IMG/VR virus record: IMGVR_UViG_3300043429_000738
Span: 1 to 54,557 of that record
DNA from: a virus
DNA length: 54,557 nt
Direction: 5' to 3' (one strand)
Below are positions 6,223-14,479 of this stretch, piece after piece. The translations under genes and the position numbers were made by a program. Within the stretch, counting starts at the first letter, position 1; every line of letters begins with the position of its first letter. The notes beneath the pieces are model-generated. The model made no database searches and was not told where the DNA came from. It saw only the letters and a list, made by a program, of their open reading frames with translations.

Positions 6223-7577
6223 CAGGCAGCCTTCCTTACTGCGAGGCCGCCACGTGCTTTGCGCAGCATAAAGGGCGTCCATGCGCCCAGCGCGTCGTCC
6301 CACAGTTCTACGTCTTGCGCGGACACCGCTCGCCCTTGCGGGATGTTTTCCGAACGGACCCGCAAAACAGGTTTCACGCCCCGGTTAGCGGGGGTGGGTT
6401 CCTCAAGGTCGCTCATCGTAAAATACTTTGACGTACGCCCCTCGGGCGGCAACATGTACCCGCTTTCCCACAGAGCATCGAGTTCTGCCGGGTTCGTCAC
6501 GTTGCGGTAGCCATAGCGGGGGAGGGTGTCCCCGAACTTATATTCCGGCCTGAAAATACTTTCGTTGTACAGCCTATTGGTAACTTCGGGCGCCTCGGCA
6601 ACGGGCGCTACGCCATCTCGGCCAAAGCCCCGAGGGGCCAAGCGGCCAAGGGCCGAGCCCGCCGCCTGCAATCCGAACGTGGGCAAGCCAAACTCCGCCG
6701 CGCCCTCGACGGCCCCCATGAGGGGATCCTCGGGCGACGTGACCGCGCCGCGCGCGCCGCCGTAGGCTGCGTCCACCGCCGCCATGCGGAGCCCGTCGGC
6801 GCCCCGGCCGCCGCGCAGCAACATCGGCGCGTAACGCCCGGCCAAGTCGGCACCGATGCGACCGAGCTGGTTGGCCGCGCCCACCATGCCAAGGGCGTCG
6901 CCAGCCATGGCGGTGTACGGGTTTGCTTCGGAGAGCGCGTCCATCTGGCCTGGGGCGTTAAGGCCGTAGCGCGCCCCGAGGTCGAGGAGAAGCTCAGTGC
7001 CCCCAAAGCGGCGCGCGTTGGCATAACTCGCAAGAGCCGCACCCATGGGGTCGGCGATGATCTGGTTGCGGGCGTAGTCCACGCCCGTCAGCGGCGCCGT
7101 CGGATCAGGCACCGAGACGTTCAGGCCGCGCGATTGGTCGTTGTAGTACTTGGACGCCCAGTCAACGTAGGCCTTGTGCTGCTCCGGCGTAACCGCGTAG
7201 CCGTACTTCCGGTCCAGATCCTCGCGGGCGGTGGCGTATGCCTCGGGGTCTGTGCTGCCGCGCGGCATGCGGGCCAGCATGTCCAAGTTCGCCTGCTGGT
7301 AGCCTTCTGCAAGGGGCACAGACTGCGTCTCGGAGAACGAAGGCGCGGCGCTGCGCATGACGGGGTCCGCGCGGGCGGCCTGCCACACGCTCTCGCCCGG
7401 GCTGCTGTACTCTTTTACCGCGAAGTCGCGGAAGTACGTGCGGTTCTCCGGCGTGTCTTCGATGCCGTACTTCTTGCCGATGCGCGCTGCGGCCGCAGCG
7501 TACTTGTCGGGGTCGATAGCCCCCTCGGGCTGCGCGTCCACCCACGCCTGCAGATCGGCTTCGAAGGTGTCAGCCAT
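6222..7577 (-). CDS. internal virion/effector protein with ART-like C-terminus
   Basis: A 451-residue protein. The N-terminus holds two copies of a ~35-residue helical motif (about 22-57 and 110-146: IGKKYGIEDTPENRTYF versus LDRKYGYAVTPEQHKAY). The middle is rich in Gly/Ala and may interact with membrane. Residues ~350-440 (YGYRNVTNPAELDALWESGY, then GRTSKYFTMSD) recall ART-like toxins, in which a Tyr-Arg start is followed by a 'G-x-K-Y/W-F' strand; this is a tentative match. The C-terminus ARGGLAVRKAA resembles the tail of the next two genes. Four bases separate it from the 780-residue protein upstream, and TGATG couples it to 5107-6222. Confidence 0.75.
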   Translation of the reverse strand: MADTFEADLQAWVDAQPEGAIDPDKYAAAAARIGKKYGIEDTPENRTYFRDFAVKEYSSPGESVWQAARADPVMRSAAPSFSETQSVPLAEGYQQANLDMLARMPRGSTDPEAYATAREDLDRKYGYAVTPEQHKAYVDWASKYYNDQSRGLNVSVPDPTAPLTGVDYARNQIIADPMGAALASYANARRFGGTELLLDLGARYGLNAPGQMDALSEANPYTAMAGDALGMVGAANQLGRIGADLAGRYAPMLLRGGRGADGLRMAAVDAAYGGARGAVTSPEDPLMGAVEGAAEFGLPTFGLQAAGSALGRLAPRGFGRDGVAPVAEAPEVTNRLYNESIFRPEYKFGDTLPRYGYRNVTNPAELDALWESGYMLPPEGRTSKYFTMSDLEEPTPANRGVKPVLRVRSENIPQGRAVSAQDVELWDDALGAWTPFMLRKARGGLAVRKAA

Positions 7578-7580
7578 GGC

Positions 7581-9923
7581 TCAGCGCCCCCCTCCCGCGA
7601 ACGTCAGCAACGCCTCCATCGGGATGCCAAGCGCCTTGGCGACGCTCTCCCCAGACAGCACACCGCTGGGCCCTCGGAGGCTCCCATCGCCCATCATGGT
7701 GTCCCAGTCCGGCAAGATACGGTCTAGCGCAGCGTAAAAGCCGGTGGCGCCCTGCCCGCTCGGACCCCCGGCAGATTGCGGACCTGCGGGCATCGCGCTC
7801 AACCCCTCGGACATGTAGTCTCCTTCGAGGTCCGGCACCCGCAGTTCGTCGATCTCGGGCAGCGTCTCGCCCTCCGGTTCAGGCGACGGGGCCAGCACCA
7901 TACCGGCGCCCACGCCGCTCTTGGTGACCCCCCGCTCCATCGCGGCATCTGCGGCCTGCTGCGCGGGCATGGCCTCCTCAAGCTGGCGCAGCGCGGCATT
8001 GACCTCGTCCGGCGTACCGGCGCGCAGGATCCGCGCGAGTTGGGTGTACGTCGCCCGCGACACGTTGGCGTTGCGCATGCCAGACGCGATGCGCAGCGCC
8101 TTCATGGCGATGTTGCCCGGCGTCGGGTTCATCAGCAAGCTGGCTGCGGCTTCAATGTTGCCGGACGCCAGTTGCTCGTCGATATCCGCACGCGCGGCCA
8201 AGCGGCCCGCCGTCTGGCTGCCGCCAGTCGTGCGCGAGATCGTGTCGAACAGGTCAGCCTCGCGCCGCATGGCCGCCTCGAACACCTGAAACTCACCCGG
8301 ATCCATGACCGCCTGCAGCTTCTTGCGCTGCCCCGCGTTGTCAATGATCTCCTTCGCAAAATTACGGCGGCGGGAGGTGTCCTCGAAGCCCTGCATCAGG
8401 CGCTGCACGTAGCCTGTGCGAAAGGCCTGAAGCTCGCCCGGGCTGGCTTCGCGCGTGAACTTGTTGACTTCCTGCCAGCGCATCTTGTTCGCGTCGCGAC
8501 CGGCCTCAAGGGCCTCCTTGATCTCGATGTCGCCCTTGTACTGCTGGCGCGCGGCGCGGTACTCAGGCGGCCCCACCTTATCAAGACGATTGACAAAGGC
8601 GTTGCGCACGCTCTTCAGGGCGGTGGCGTCGCCGCCTCTGCCTGCGCTGTAAAGCCCGCCGATCCGGCGGTCCAACGCAATCTTGATCTGGTTCAGCGTC
8701 TTGATGTCCGGTATCGTGGTCGGCGTGTCACCGAGACCCACCAGCGAGCCCTCGGCGTCAAGGATGGGTTCAAACACCTTGCGGAGCGAGTACTGCTCGG
8801 GGTCTTCACCGCGAAGCTTGGCCGCCACCTTTTCGCGCTCCACGTTGGCGAGGGCGTCGGCATACGCGCTCTTGATGTCGGGCGCGCTGAGGATGTCCAT
8901 GATAACGGGGTCGCGTATCTCGATGTCGTTGACCGCGCCGTATGCAACCTTGGCGTTGTCCTGCAGTGTCTTCAGGATTTTCTCTTCGCTGGCGAAGTAG
9001 TCCGGCGTGGGGATGCTCTGCTGGATGCGCTGCTGCACCCGCGCAGGGGAACCAACCTGCTGCTCCAGCAACTGCTGCGCGAGTTGGCCCTGTGCGCCCC
9101 CGGGGGTCTGCACGACGGTCTCGGTGAGGCGGGCAAGCTCCGGGTTGGCCGTGCCGAGGTTGAACGGCACGCCGTTGCGCGCGGACAGTTCTGCCAAGTC
9201 GCGCATGGCGTCGGGGCTGAGACCTGTGTCCGCCATGCGGCGGTTGATGATACCGGCGGCGTACTGCGCGGCCTCGTCGGGCTCCATTTGCCCGCGCTTG
9301 GCTCTGAACACGTCGCCCAAAAACTGGGCACCCTTTGCTCCGCCGAAGAAACCCGCGCCCATGCCTGCGCCCATGCCCGCGCCCGCAGCGCCGTAAAGCA
9401 CCCGCTGGCCCATGTCCTCCCCCGAGCCGACGCCAGCCAATCCACCGCCAACAGCGCCAGAGGCGGCCACACGCCCCACAGGAGAGGCGATCTTGCTGAT
9501 CCCCGTCGCGCCTTGCACCGCGCGGCCCAGCACATTGGCGCCGGGCACGAACATAGACCCGATGCCACCCGCGACGTTGAGGCCGAGAGACGCGGCGGGG
9601 TACAACTCCGAGAACTGGGCGCGGTTCTGCCGGATGCGGCGCAGGATCGTGTCGTAATCGTCCGACGAAAACGGGGCGCGGGCCGCAGCCTCGGCCTCGT
9701 CCGCAAACTCGAACATCGCGCCGCCCGCCAGCTCGCGCGCGCCGCCAGCCAGCATCTGGCCTGCAGACATCTCAGGTGGGGGCGCGGTGATGACGGGTGC
9801 GGTTTCCGGCTGTCCCTCACCCGCAGCCGCGTACGCTTCTGCCAGCGCTTGCAGTTGCTCATCGGTCAGGCCGGTCAGCGGATCAGTCGGCGCTTCTTCG
9901 GGCGTGAGCGGGGGAAGTGCCAT
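7581..9923 (-). CDS. large internal virion (DNA ejection) protein, 780 aa
   Basis: A 780-residue protein whose acidic, Pro-rich N-terminus (PPLTPEEAPTDPLTGL) is followed by helices. Around residues 135-205 it has Gly/Ala-rich zipper-like segments (GAGMGAGMGAGFFGGAKG) of the kind that insert into membranes in phage ejection proteins. The remaining ~550 residues are mostly charged alpha-helix with little cysteine. Length, composition and position among internal proteins after the nozzle fit a podovirus internal core or ejection protein. A transglycosylase active site is not evident. It starts 4 bp after the preceding stop. Confidence 0.75.
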   Translation of the reverse strand: MALPPLTPEEAPTDPLTGLTDEQLQALAEAYAAAGEGQPETAPVITAPPPEMSAGQMLAGGARELAGGAMFEFADEAEAAARAPFSSDDYDTILRRIRQNRAQFSELYPAASLGLNVAGGIGSMFVPGANVLGRAVQGATGISKIASPVGRVAASGAVGGGLAGVGSGEDMGQRVLYGAAGAGMGAGMGAGFFGGAKGAQFLGDVFRAKRGQMEPDEAAQYAAGIINRRMADTGLSPDAMRDLAELSARNGVPFNLGTANPELARLTETVVQTPGGAQGQLAQQLLEQQVGSPARVQQRIQQSIPTPDYFASEEKILKTLQDNAKVAYGAVNDIEIRDPVIMDILSAPDIKSAYADALANVEREKVAAKLRGEDPEQYSLRKVFEPILDAEGSLVGLGDTPTTIPDIKTLNQIKIALDRRIGGLYSAGRGGDATALKSVRNAFVNRLDKVGPPEYRAARQQYKGDIEIKEALEAGRDANKMRWQEVNKFTREASPGELQAFRTGYVQRLMQGFEDTSRRRNFAKEIIDNAGQRKKLQAVMDPGEFQVFEAAMRREADLFDTISRTTGGSQTAGRLAARADIDEQLASGNIEAAASLLMNPTPGNIAMKALRIASGMRNANVSRATYTQLARILRAGTPDEVNAALRQLEEAMPAQQAADAAMERGVTKSGVGAGMVLAPSPEPEGETLPEIDELRVPDLEGDYMSEGLSAMPAGPQSAGGPSGQGATGFYAALDRILPDWDTMMGDGSLRGPSGVLSGESVAKALGIPMEALLTFAGGGR

Positions 9924-9926
9924 GTG

Positions 9927-10643
9927 TTACCGCCCCTTGGTGCGCGCAGCAGCGCGGCGGCGCTGTTCCGCCAAGACACTCTCGTACGAGAACGGGTTGG
10001 CATCGGCCGCGCCGATCTGCGCGCGGCCACGCTGCACTTGCGTCTTGGCCGTGTTGTAGCCCGTCGCGATTACGTCCAGATAGTCCTGCAGCGCGGCCTT
10101 GAAGTCGCTTTCCGAGGTGGCGGCGTCCATTGCGGCCATAGCCGCCGTGGCCTTTGCGCCCTCCGTCTCGGTGATGGCGCCCGCGCCCTTGAGGTTTTCG
10201 AACGCGGTCAGAAACGCCCCGCTCTTAACTTTCTCCAGCCGGTTGAGGAAACCGCGCGCTGGGGTGCCGGGAACGGTGAAAAGGCCGAAACCGCCCTTGA
10301 ACGGATTGGGCAGGCCGGTGGCCGCCGTAAAGCCGGGGTGCTTCACGAGATCCGCGCCCTCGCGAAGGGCGCGCCGCGCCGCCTGCTCGAGTTTGGGCAT
10401 GTTCATGTCGATCTTGGCGGTGGCGGTGCCAATCTCGCCCAGATACGCGCTGCGCCCCTTCTCCTGCGGCGTCTCCCGGGGTTGGGTAGGCTGCGGGATG
10501 GGTGTCTTGTCCGTGCGCGCGTAATCCTGCTGCAGTTTGGCAAGCTGCGCTGCGCGAATGGCGGCGTCCTGCTCCGCCGCGCGCTCCTTGGTTGTGGGAG
10601 CGGCGCTCACCGGGCGGGCGTACCGAGAGTACGGATCAGCCAT
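9927..10643 (-). CDS. putative internal virion protein, 238 aa
   Basis: A 238-residue helical protein, N-terminal third rich in Gln/Pro and charged residues (KERAAEQDAAIRAAQLAKLQ). The middle contains VKSGAFLTAFENLKGAGAIT, a segment I recall from internal proteins of related podophages. The ATG at 10643 shares a base with the upstream stop (TGATG); a GTG three bases earlier is also possible. Its neighbours are all putative internal virion proteins, so a role in the ejected core is inferred. Confidence 0.7.
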   Translation of the reverse strand: MADPYSRYARPVSAAPTTKERAAEQDAAIRAAQLAKLQQDYARTDKTPIPQPTQPRETPQEKGRSAYLGEIGTATAKIDMNMPKLEQAARRALREGADLVKHPGFTAATGLPNPFKGGFGLFTVPGTPARGFLNRLEKVKSGAFLTAFENLKGAGAITETEGAKATAAMAAMDAATSESDFKAALQDYLDVIATGYNTAKTQVQRGRAQIGAADANPFSYESVLAEQRRRAAARTKGR

Positions 10644-11446
10644 CACATAATCTCCATCGGGCGGCCATCAGGGGTCTGGAACCGCATACCACGATTGCGA
10701 GGGTCGCGCGACATCTCTGCGACTTGCTCTACCGTGAGAACAGGCAGGCTTGCCTGCTCGACAGGCTGGCCGGTGTCCATGTAGACCAGCGTGCCGGTCA
10801 CCGGGTTGAAGCCAGTGCGCCTCGGCTTGCCCTCGGCGGCGCGCGCCAGCACCGCGCCCATCGGGGCCATGGCCTCGCGGCGCGCCTTGAACTCGGCCAT
10901 CTTAGCGGCGGTGTTGGCCCCCATGTACGACTGCTCGAGAGCCGCTAGCGCGTCGGCGCGGGACATTTCGGCCTCGCGCTTGGCCTTGTTGAAGTCCGCC
11001 AGAGACGAGGTTACGTTGCGCATTACGCCGCCGAAGCTGGGGCGGATCATCGGGGCGCCGATGGCGGCGGACAGGGCGAACAACTGCTCCGAGGCAGAGG
11101 GGCCGAAGCGCCGCTCGAGGATCGCCTCGCGCGCCGCGTCGTACTGCCGCTTGCGCTCGCTCTCCTGCGTCTTGCCGTACTGGGCTTCCTCCGCCGACAG
11201 GCCCCGCATTTCCTGCGACCACTCGCCCACGTTCTTGAACGGAAGCGCGCCGGGGAGCGGCAGCTCGGTTTCGTCTTCGGGGTCCATGGCACTCGTTCCT
11301 TGTGAGAGGCCGCCAGTATACACCGGCTCCGGCATGCCTTCAACGGACACGCCGTTCGCGTTGCGCCACTCCTCCGCCTCGGGGATGGTCCCGAAGTTCG
11401 CGCGGACGTAGTCGTCCCACTCGTCGGCGGTAAAGCGGCTGGGCAT
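10643..11446 (-). CDS. putative internal virion protein, 267 aa
   Basis: A 267-residue protein starting MPSRFTADEWDDYV; only the first four residues resemble the leader of the downstream effector genes. Residues ~95-200 are continuous charged helix (KTQESERKRQYDAAREAILE and following), probably coiled coil. No enzyme motif is seen. TGATG overlaps tie it to both neighbours in the internal-protein operon. Confidence 0.7.
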   Translation of the reverse strand: MPSRFTADEWDDYVRANFGTIPEAEEWRNANGVSVEGMPEPVYTGGLSQGTSAMDPEDETELPLPGALPFKNVGEWSQEMRGLSAEEAQYGKTQESERKRQYDAAREAILERRFGPSASEQLFALSAAIGAPMIRPSFGGVMRNVTSSLADFNKAKREAEMSRADALAALEQSYMGANTAAKMAEFKARREAMAPMGAVLARAAEGKPRRTGFNPVTGTLVYMDTGQPVEQASLPVLTVEQVAEMSRDPRNRGMRFQTPDGRPMEIM

Positions 11447-12498
11447 CAGAAAGAATAGCCCATTTCTCTGGCCTTCTGAAGGAAAGCCGCGCCGCCGAGA
11501 AGGCCGCTGCCGATATCCTGCATCGTGCTGGTCGTGGGTACCGAGTTCGGCTCAATGCCCTCCTTCGAAACCCTCGTGGGCACCGCAGGCAGAATGTTGC
11601 GCAGCGTGGCGACCGCAGCGTCGATCTGCTCCTGCGGGTGGCCCAGTTGGCGCAGCCGGTCAGCCTCAGCCGCCTCAAGGTTCCGCTGGTTCATGTTCCG
11701 CTCGGCCTCGCCTACGCCCGTGACGGCGTTGGCACCCGTCAGGCCGAGGGACTGATACAGCGCCGCGAGGTTTGCCATCTCGCTGCCCGCCGCCGTGCGG
11801 TCGCGCATCTCGGCGCTGGCGGCACCGGCCACGTTCGAGCCGATGGAGGCAAGGCGGTTGAGGTCGTTGCCCGCCGCCGTCAGCGCGCCGCTGTAGCCGG
11901 AGTTGAGCGCCTCGTACTGCTTGCCGACGATGTCCGCGTTGGTGTCGCGCACGGCGCGCGCCGTGTCCGTGAGCATGCCCGAGGGCGCGGCAGACAGGCC
12001 GCCGCCGCGCGTCGGGCCGCCAAGCTGGCCAGCGCCGATGTAGCGGCCCTCAATGGCGGGCATGATGTTCTCGGACAGGTTTCGCCCGCCCAGCTCGGCG
12101 ATGCGGCTGACCACGTTCTCGGTGTACGGGTTCATGTACGCGCCGATGTTCGACACGGACGTGTTCGCCCCGGCTTGGAAGTACGGGTTGGCGGCCGTCA
12201 GCGCACCCGGCCCGGCTGCCGCCGCGCCCACGGTTCCCATGGCGGCGTTGAGGCCCGGCTGGTACGCCCCGGCAGCCGTCTTGGTCATGCCTTGGCCGAG
12301 GCGCTCCGTCTCGGTGAAGGGTGCCACTGACGGGATGGGCGACGGCTGGTAAGGCGTGTTCAGCAACGCCATCTGGTTTGCCAGCAACTGCATCGCCGAA
12401 TTGACGGCAAAAGGAGGCAGCGTCGTCTCGCTGGTGGTAGACGTTACGGCGGAACCTGCGGGCACCTTCCCGTCAACCAAGAACTGTGAAGTAGCCAT
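11446..12498 (-). CDS. putative internal virion protein, 350 aa
   Basis: A 350-residue Ala/Gly/Asn-rich protein, low in cysteine, predicted helical (YMNPYTENVVSRIAELGGRN, then repeated small-residue helices). It resembles proteins encoded after the nozzle gene in podophages, which are usually found in the virion. It overlaps its neighbours by single-base or short junctions. No catalytic motif is recognised. Confidence 0.7.
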   Translation of the reverse strand: MATSQFLVDGKVPAGSAVTSTTSETTLPPFAVNSAMQLLANQMALLNTPYQPSPIPSVAPFTETERLGQGMTKTAAGAYQPGLNAAMGTVGAAAAGPGALTAANPYFQAGANTSVSNIGAYMNPYTENVVSRIAELGGRNLSENIMPAIEGRYIGAGQLGGPTRGGGLSAAPSGMLTDTARAVRDTNADIVGKQYEALNSGYSGALTAAGNDLNRLASIGSNVAGAASAEMRDRTAAGSEMANLAALYQSLGLTGANAVTGVGEAERNMNQRNLEAAEADRLRQLGHPQEQIDAAVATLRNILPAVPTRVSKEGIEPNSVPTTSTMQDIGSGLLGGAAFLQKAREMGYSF

Positions 12499-14246
12499 TA
12501 CGTGCGGCCCCCTGCCATGTATGCCTCTGGCCTCTTGGCCTTAACACTGAACTTGCCTTGGGCCAAGTTGCGGCCCTTGTGCTTGCGGACGTTGACCCGG
12601 AAGTCGTCGAGGCGCTGGGCCCCGGCCTTGGGCGAGCCGTTGCCGAGCAGGGCCACGGTCTCCGCGTCCATGATGTACTCCCCGTCCGACAGGCGGGCGG
12701 GGATGCTGTCGCTGCGCCCGTCGCCCGGTCCGCTCACGGCGAAGTCGCCGCCGCGCGCCATGCCGGGCGTCTTGCCGGGCTCCGGCACGTAGCCGGGGGC
12801 CGAGGTGTTGAAGAAGCTCTGCTCCGGGTGGAAGCCGTACTCGTGCCAGTTCTGCTCGGGCATCTGGCGCGCGGTCATGCTGCTGACGCCGCCCGGCAGC
12901 GAGGGCGGCGGGAGATCGGCGTCGAAGATCGGGTTGCCGACGCCGGTTCCGGTGTACTTGACCGGCTGCCCGCCTCCGCCAAAAAGATTGCCCAGCGTAC
13001 CGATGCCCATCCCCGCGAGCCGCATGTAGTCGATGATATCGCCGACGGTGGTCTTGGGGGGCTTCGTGGAGTTTGGCGTACTGGGGCCCGGCTGATTGGC
13101 AAGTTGGTTGGCGATATCGCCGATCTGTGCCGAGGTGAGCGATCCGTTTATGAAGGCGTCAACCACGTTTATCGGCTTGCCGCCAGCGGACACCACGATC
13201 TCGCCGTTCGGGCCCACAGTGCCCGGCTGGCCGCCGGTGGAAGTCGCGCCGGTGGAAGCACCAGAGCCGACACCGGCGGTGGCCGGGATGCTTCCGCCCG
13301 CTATGATCGCCGCGATTTCCGCAGGCGTGATGCTCAGGCCTTTCACGCCAGTTGCGACGATTTGATCGACGGGGCTGGCGGTGACCGAAGTGCCTGCACC
13401 AGCACCAGTACCTGCGCCAGTGCCGCCCCCCAGCGCGGCTGTCGCGCCGGGGATGCCCACACCGGGCGCGATCCCCGCGAGCGTCTGCGCGAAGGTGAGA
13501 CCGCCCTTTATGCCGGGGACAACGATAGGCGTGAGGCCCGCAGTGCTGGTGCCGAGGCCAACACCCCCGAGAGCGCCAGCGCCGCCAACACCGCCCCCGC
13601 CCCCGCCAGCGCCGAGCGTGGCACCGGGGACCACAGCACCGCCTGCGCCACCCGCGCTGCCAGCCCCAGCGGCACCGGCGGCGCCGGTGCTTCCACCGCC
13701 GCCCAGCCCGCCGAGCAGCGCGTTGCCGCCGAAATAGGCGCCCGCCGTTGCTGCCGGGACAGCCAACAGGGGCAGGATCATGTCCTTGAAGAGGTTGTTC
13801 GGCATGTCGCCAGCGATAACCGTGCCGCGCGGGTCGCCGGGCGTGGACAGGTCGTTATAGCCCTGTATCACATCCCCAAACGGGTTTCCGTCCAGCTTCA
13901 GAGGCCCCTCACCGCCGCCGAGGAACTCGCGGTGCGGGCGAGTTTGGACAACCGGGTTGGAGCTGTACAAGCGCCAATCTGCGTCATTGCCCTGCGGGAC
14001 GAGGGTGCCGGTGATGATGTCCGAGATGTTTTTCAGCTCTTCGGGGCTGCTGCCCTCCGCAAGAACTTTTCCGGTTCTGTTGTCGTAGAGCGTGTACTTG
14101 CCTTGGTTGGTGTACAGGCCGACCTTGTTGCCGCCGTCAGGGCCAGTAGCGCCGGTGCCGTTGCCGTACTGCAGCCAGTTTGGCACCTCGTACGCCGCCG
14201 TACGGGGAGCCTGCGAAGCAGCCTGCTGGAGGGGAGACAGCGCCAT
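12498..14246 (-). CDS. Gly-rich virion protein with C-terminal SDSIPARLSDGEY domain
   Basis: A 582-residue protein. Residues ~165-330 are extremely Gly/Ala/Thr-rich (runs such as GAAGAAGAGSAGGAGGAV), low complexity and perhaps flexible or membrane-active. The C-terminal ~80 residues (GPGDGRSDSIPARLSDGEYI) match a motif recurrent in phage virion and tape-measure proteins. MARGGDFAV just before it recalls the GGAV motifs of other proteins in this block. The ATG at 14246 shares its A with the preceding TGA; a TTG three bases upstream is less likely. Confidence 0.72.
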   Translation of the reverse strand: MALSPLQQAASQAPRTAAYEVPNWLQYGNGTGATGPDGGNKVGLYTNQGKYTLYDNRTGKVLAEGSSPEELKNISDIITGTLVPQGNDADWRLYSSNPVVQTRPHREFLGGGEGPLKLDGNPFGDVIQGYNDLSTPGDPRGTVIAGDMPNNLFKDMILPLLAVPAATAGAYFGGNALLGGLGGGGSTGAAGAAGAGSAGGAGGAVVPGATLGAGGGGGGVGGAGALGGVGLGTSTAGLTPIVVPGIKGGLTFAQTLAGIAPGVGIPGATAALGGGTGAGTGAGAGTSVTASPVDQIVATGVKGLSITPAEIAAIIAGGSIPATAGVGSGASTGATSTGGQPGTVGPNGEIVVSAGGKPINVVDAFINGSLTSAQIGDIANQLANQPGPSTPNSTKPPKTTVGDIIDYMRLAGMGIGTLGNLFGGGGQPVKYTGTGVGNPIFDADLPPPSLPGGVSSMTARQMPEQNWHEYGFHPEQSFFNTSAPGYVPEPGKTPGMARGGDFAVSGPGDGRSDSIPARLSDGEYIMDAETVALLGNGSPKAGAQRLDDFRVNVRKHKGRNLAQGKFSVKAKRPEAYMAGGRT

Positions 14247-14479
14247 CAACCTTGTCCTTCAAGCATAGGGTACGCTCGCATGGCCCACTCTCGCCAATCG
14301 GTGAACTGAAACGGGTTTGGTGGGTTGCGCTGCGCAAAGGGCTGCGCGCGTACAAAACCTGCCGCCCACCGCTGCCAGTCGTTTTCATCGACAAGGCGTC
14401 CGAAGGACCAAGCGTCACCGTTGGACAGTATAACCGCATCGGCCCACTGAAGCAATGTCATGCCGTGGGGGTCGATCAT
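14246..14479 (-). CDS. hypothetical 77-aa Trp-rich virion-operon protein
   Basis: A 77-residue protein with eight tryptophans or so across short helices (LLQWADAVILSNGDAWSFGR, DWQRWAAGFV, DWREWAMRAY). It overlaps the nozzle-like gene by 4 bp (ATGA) and the Gly-rich gene by 1 bp, which places it firmly in the tail operon. Small genes at this position occur in other podophages. Function unknown. Confidence 0.7.
   Translation of the reverse strand: MIDPHGMTLLQWADAVILSNGDAWSFGRLVDENDWQRWAAGFVRAQPFAQRNPPNPFQFTDWREWAMRAYPMLEGQG

Noticed and set aside
7776-10784. 1002-residue open frame on the plus strand
   Set aside because: It is the complementary shadow of three minus-strand virion genes with good starts, overlaps and ribosome binding sites; its composition (His/Arg/Leu-rich) is typical of antisense frames in GC-rich coding DNA.
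13381-13737. Pro/Ala-rich 118-residue plus-strand frame
   Set aside because: It is the reverse complement of the Gly/Ala-rich low-complexity part of the 582-residue virion protein.
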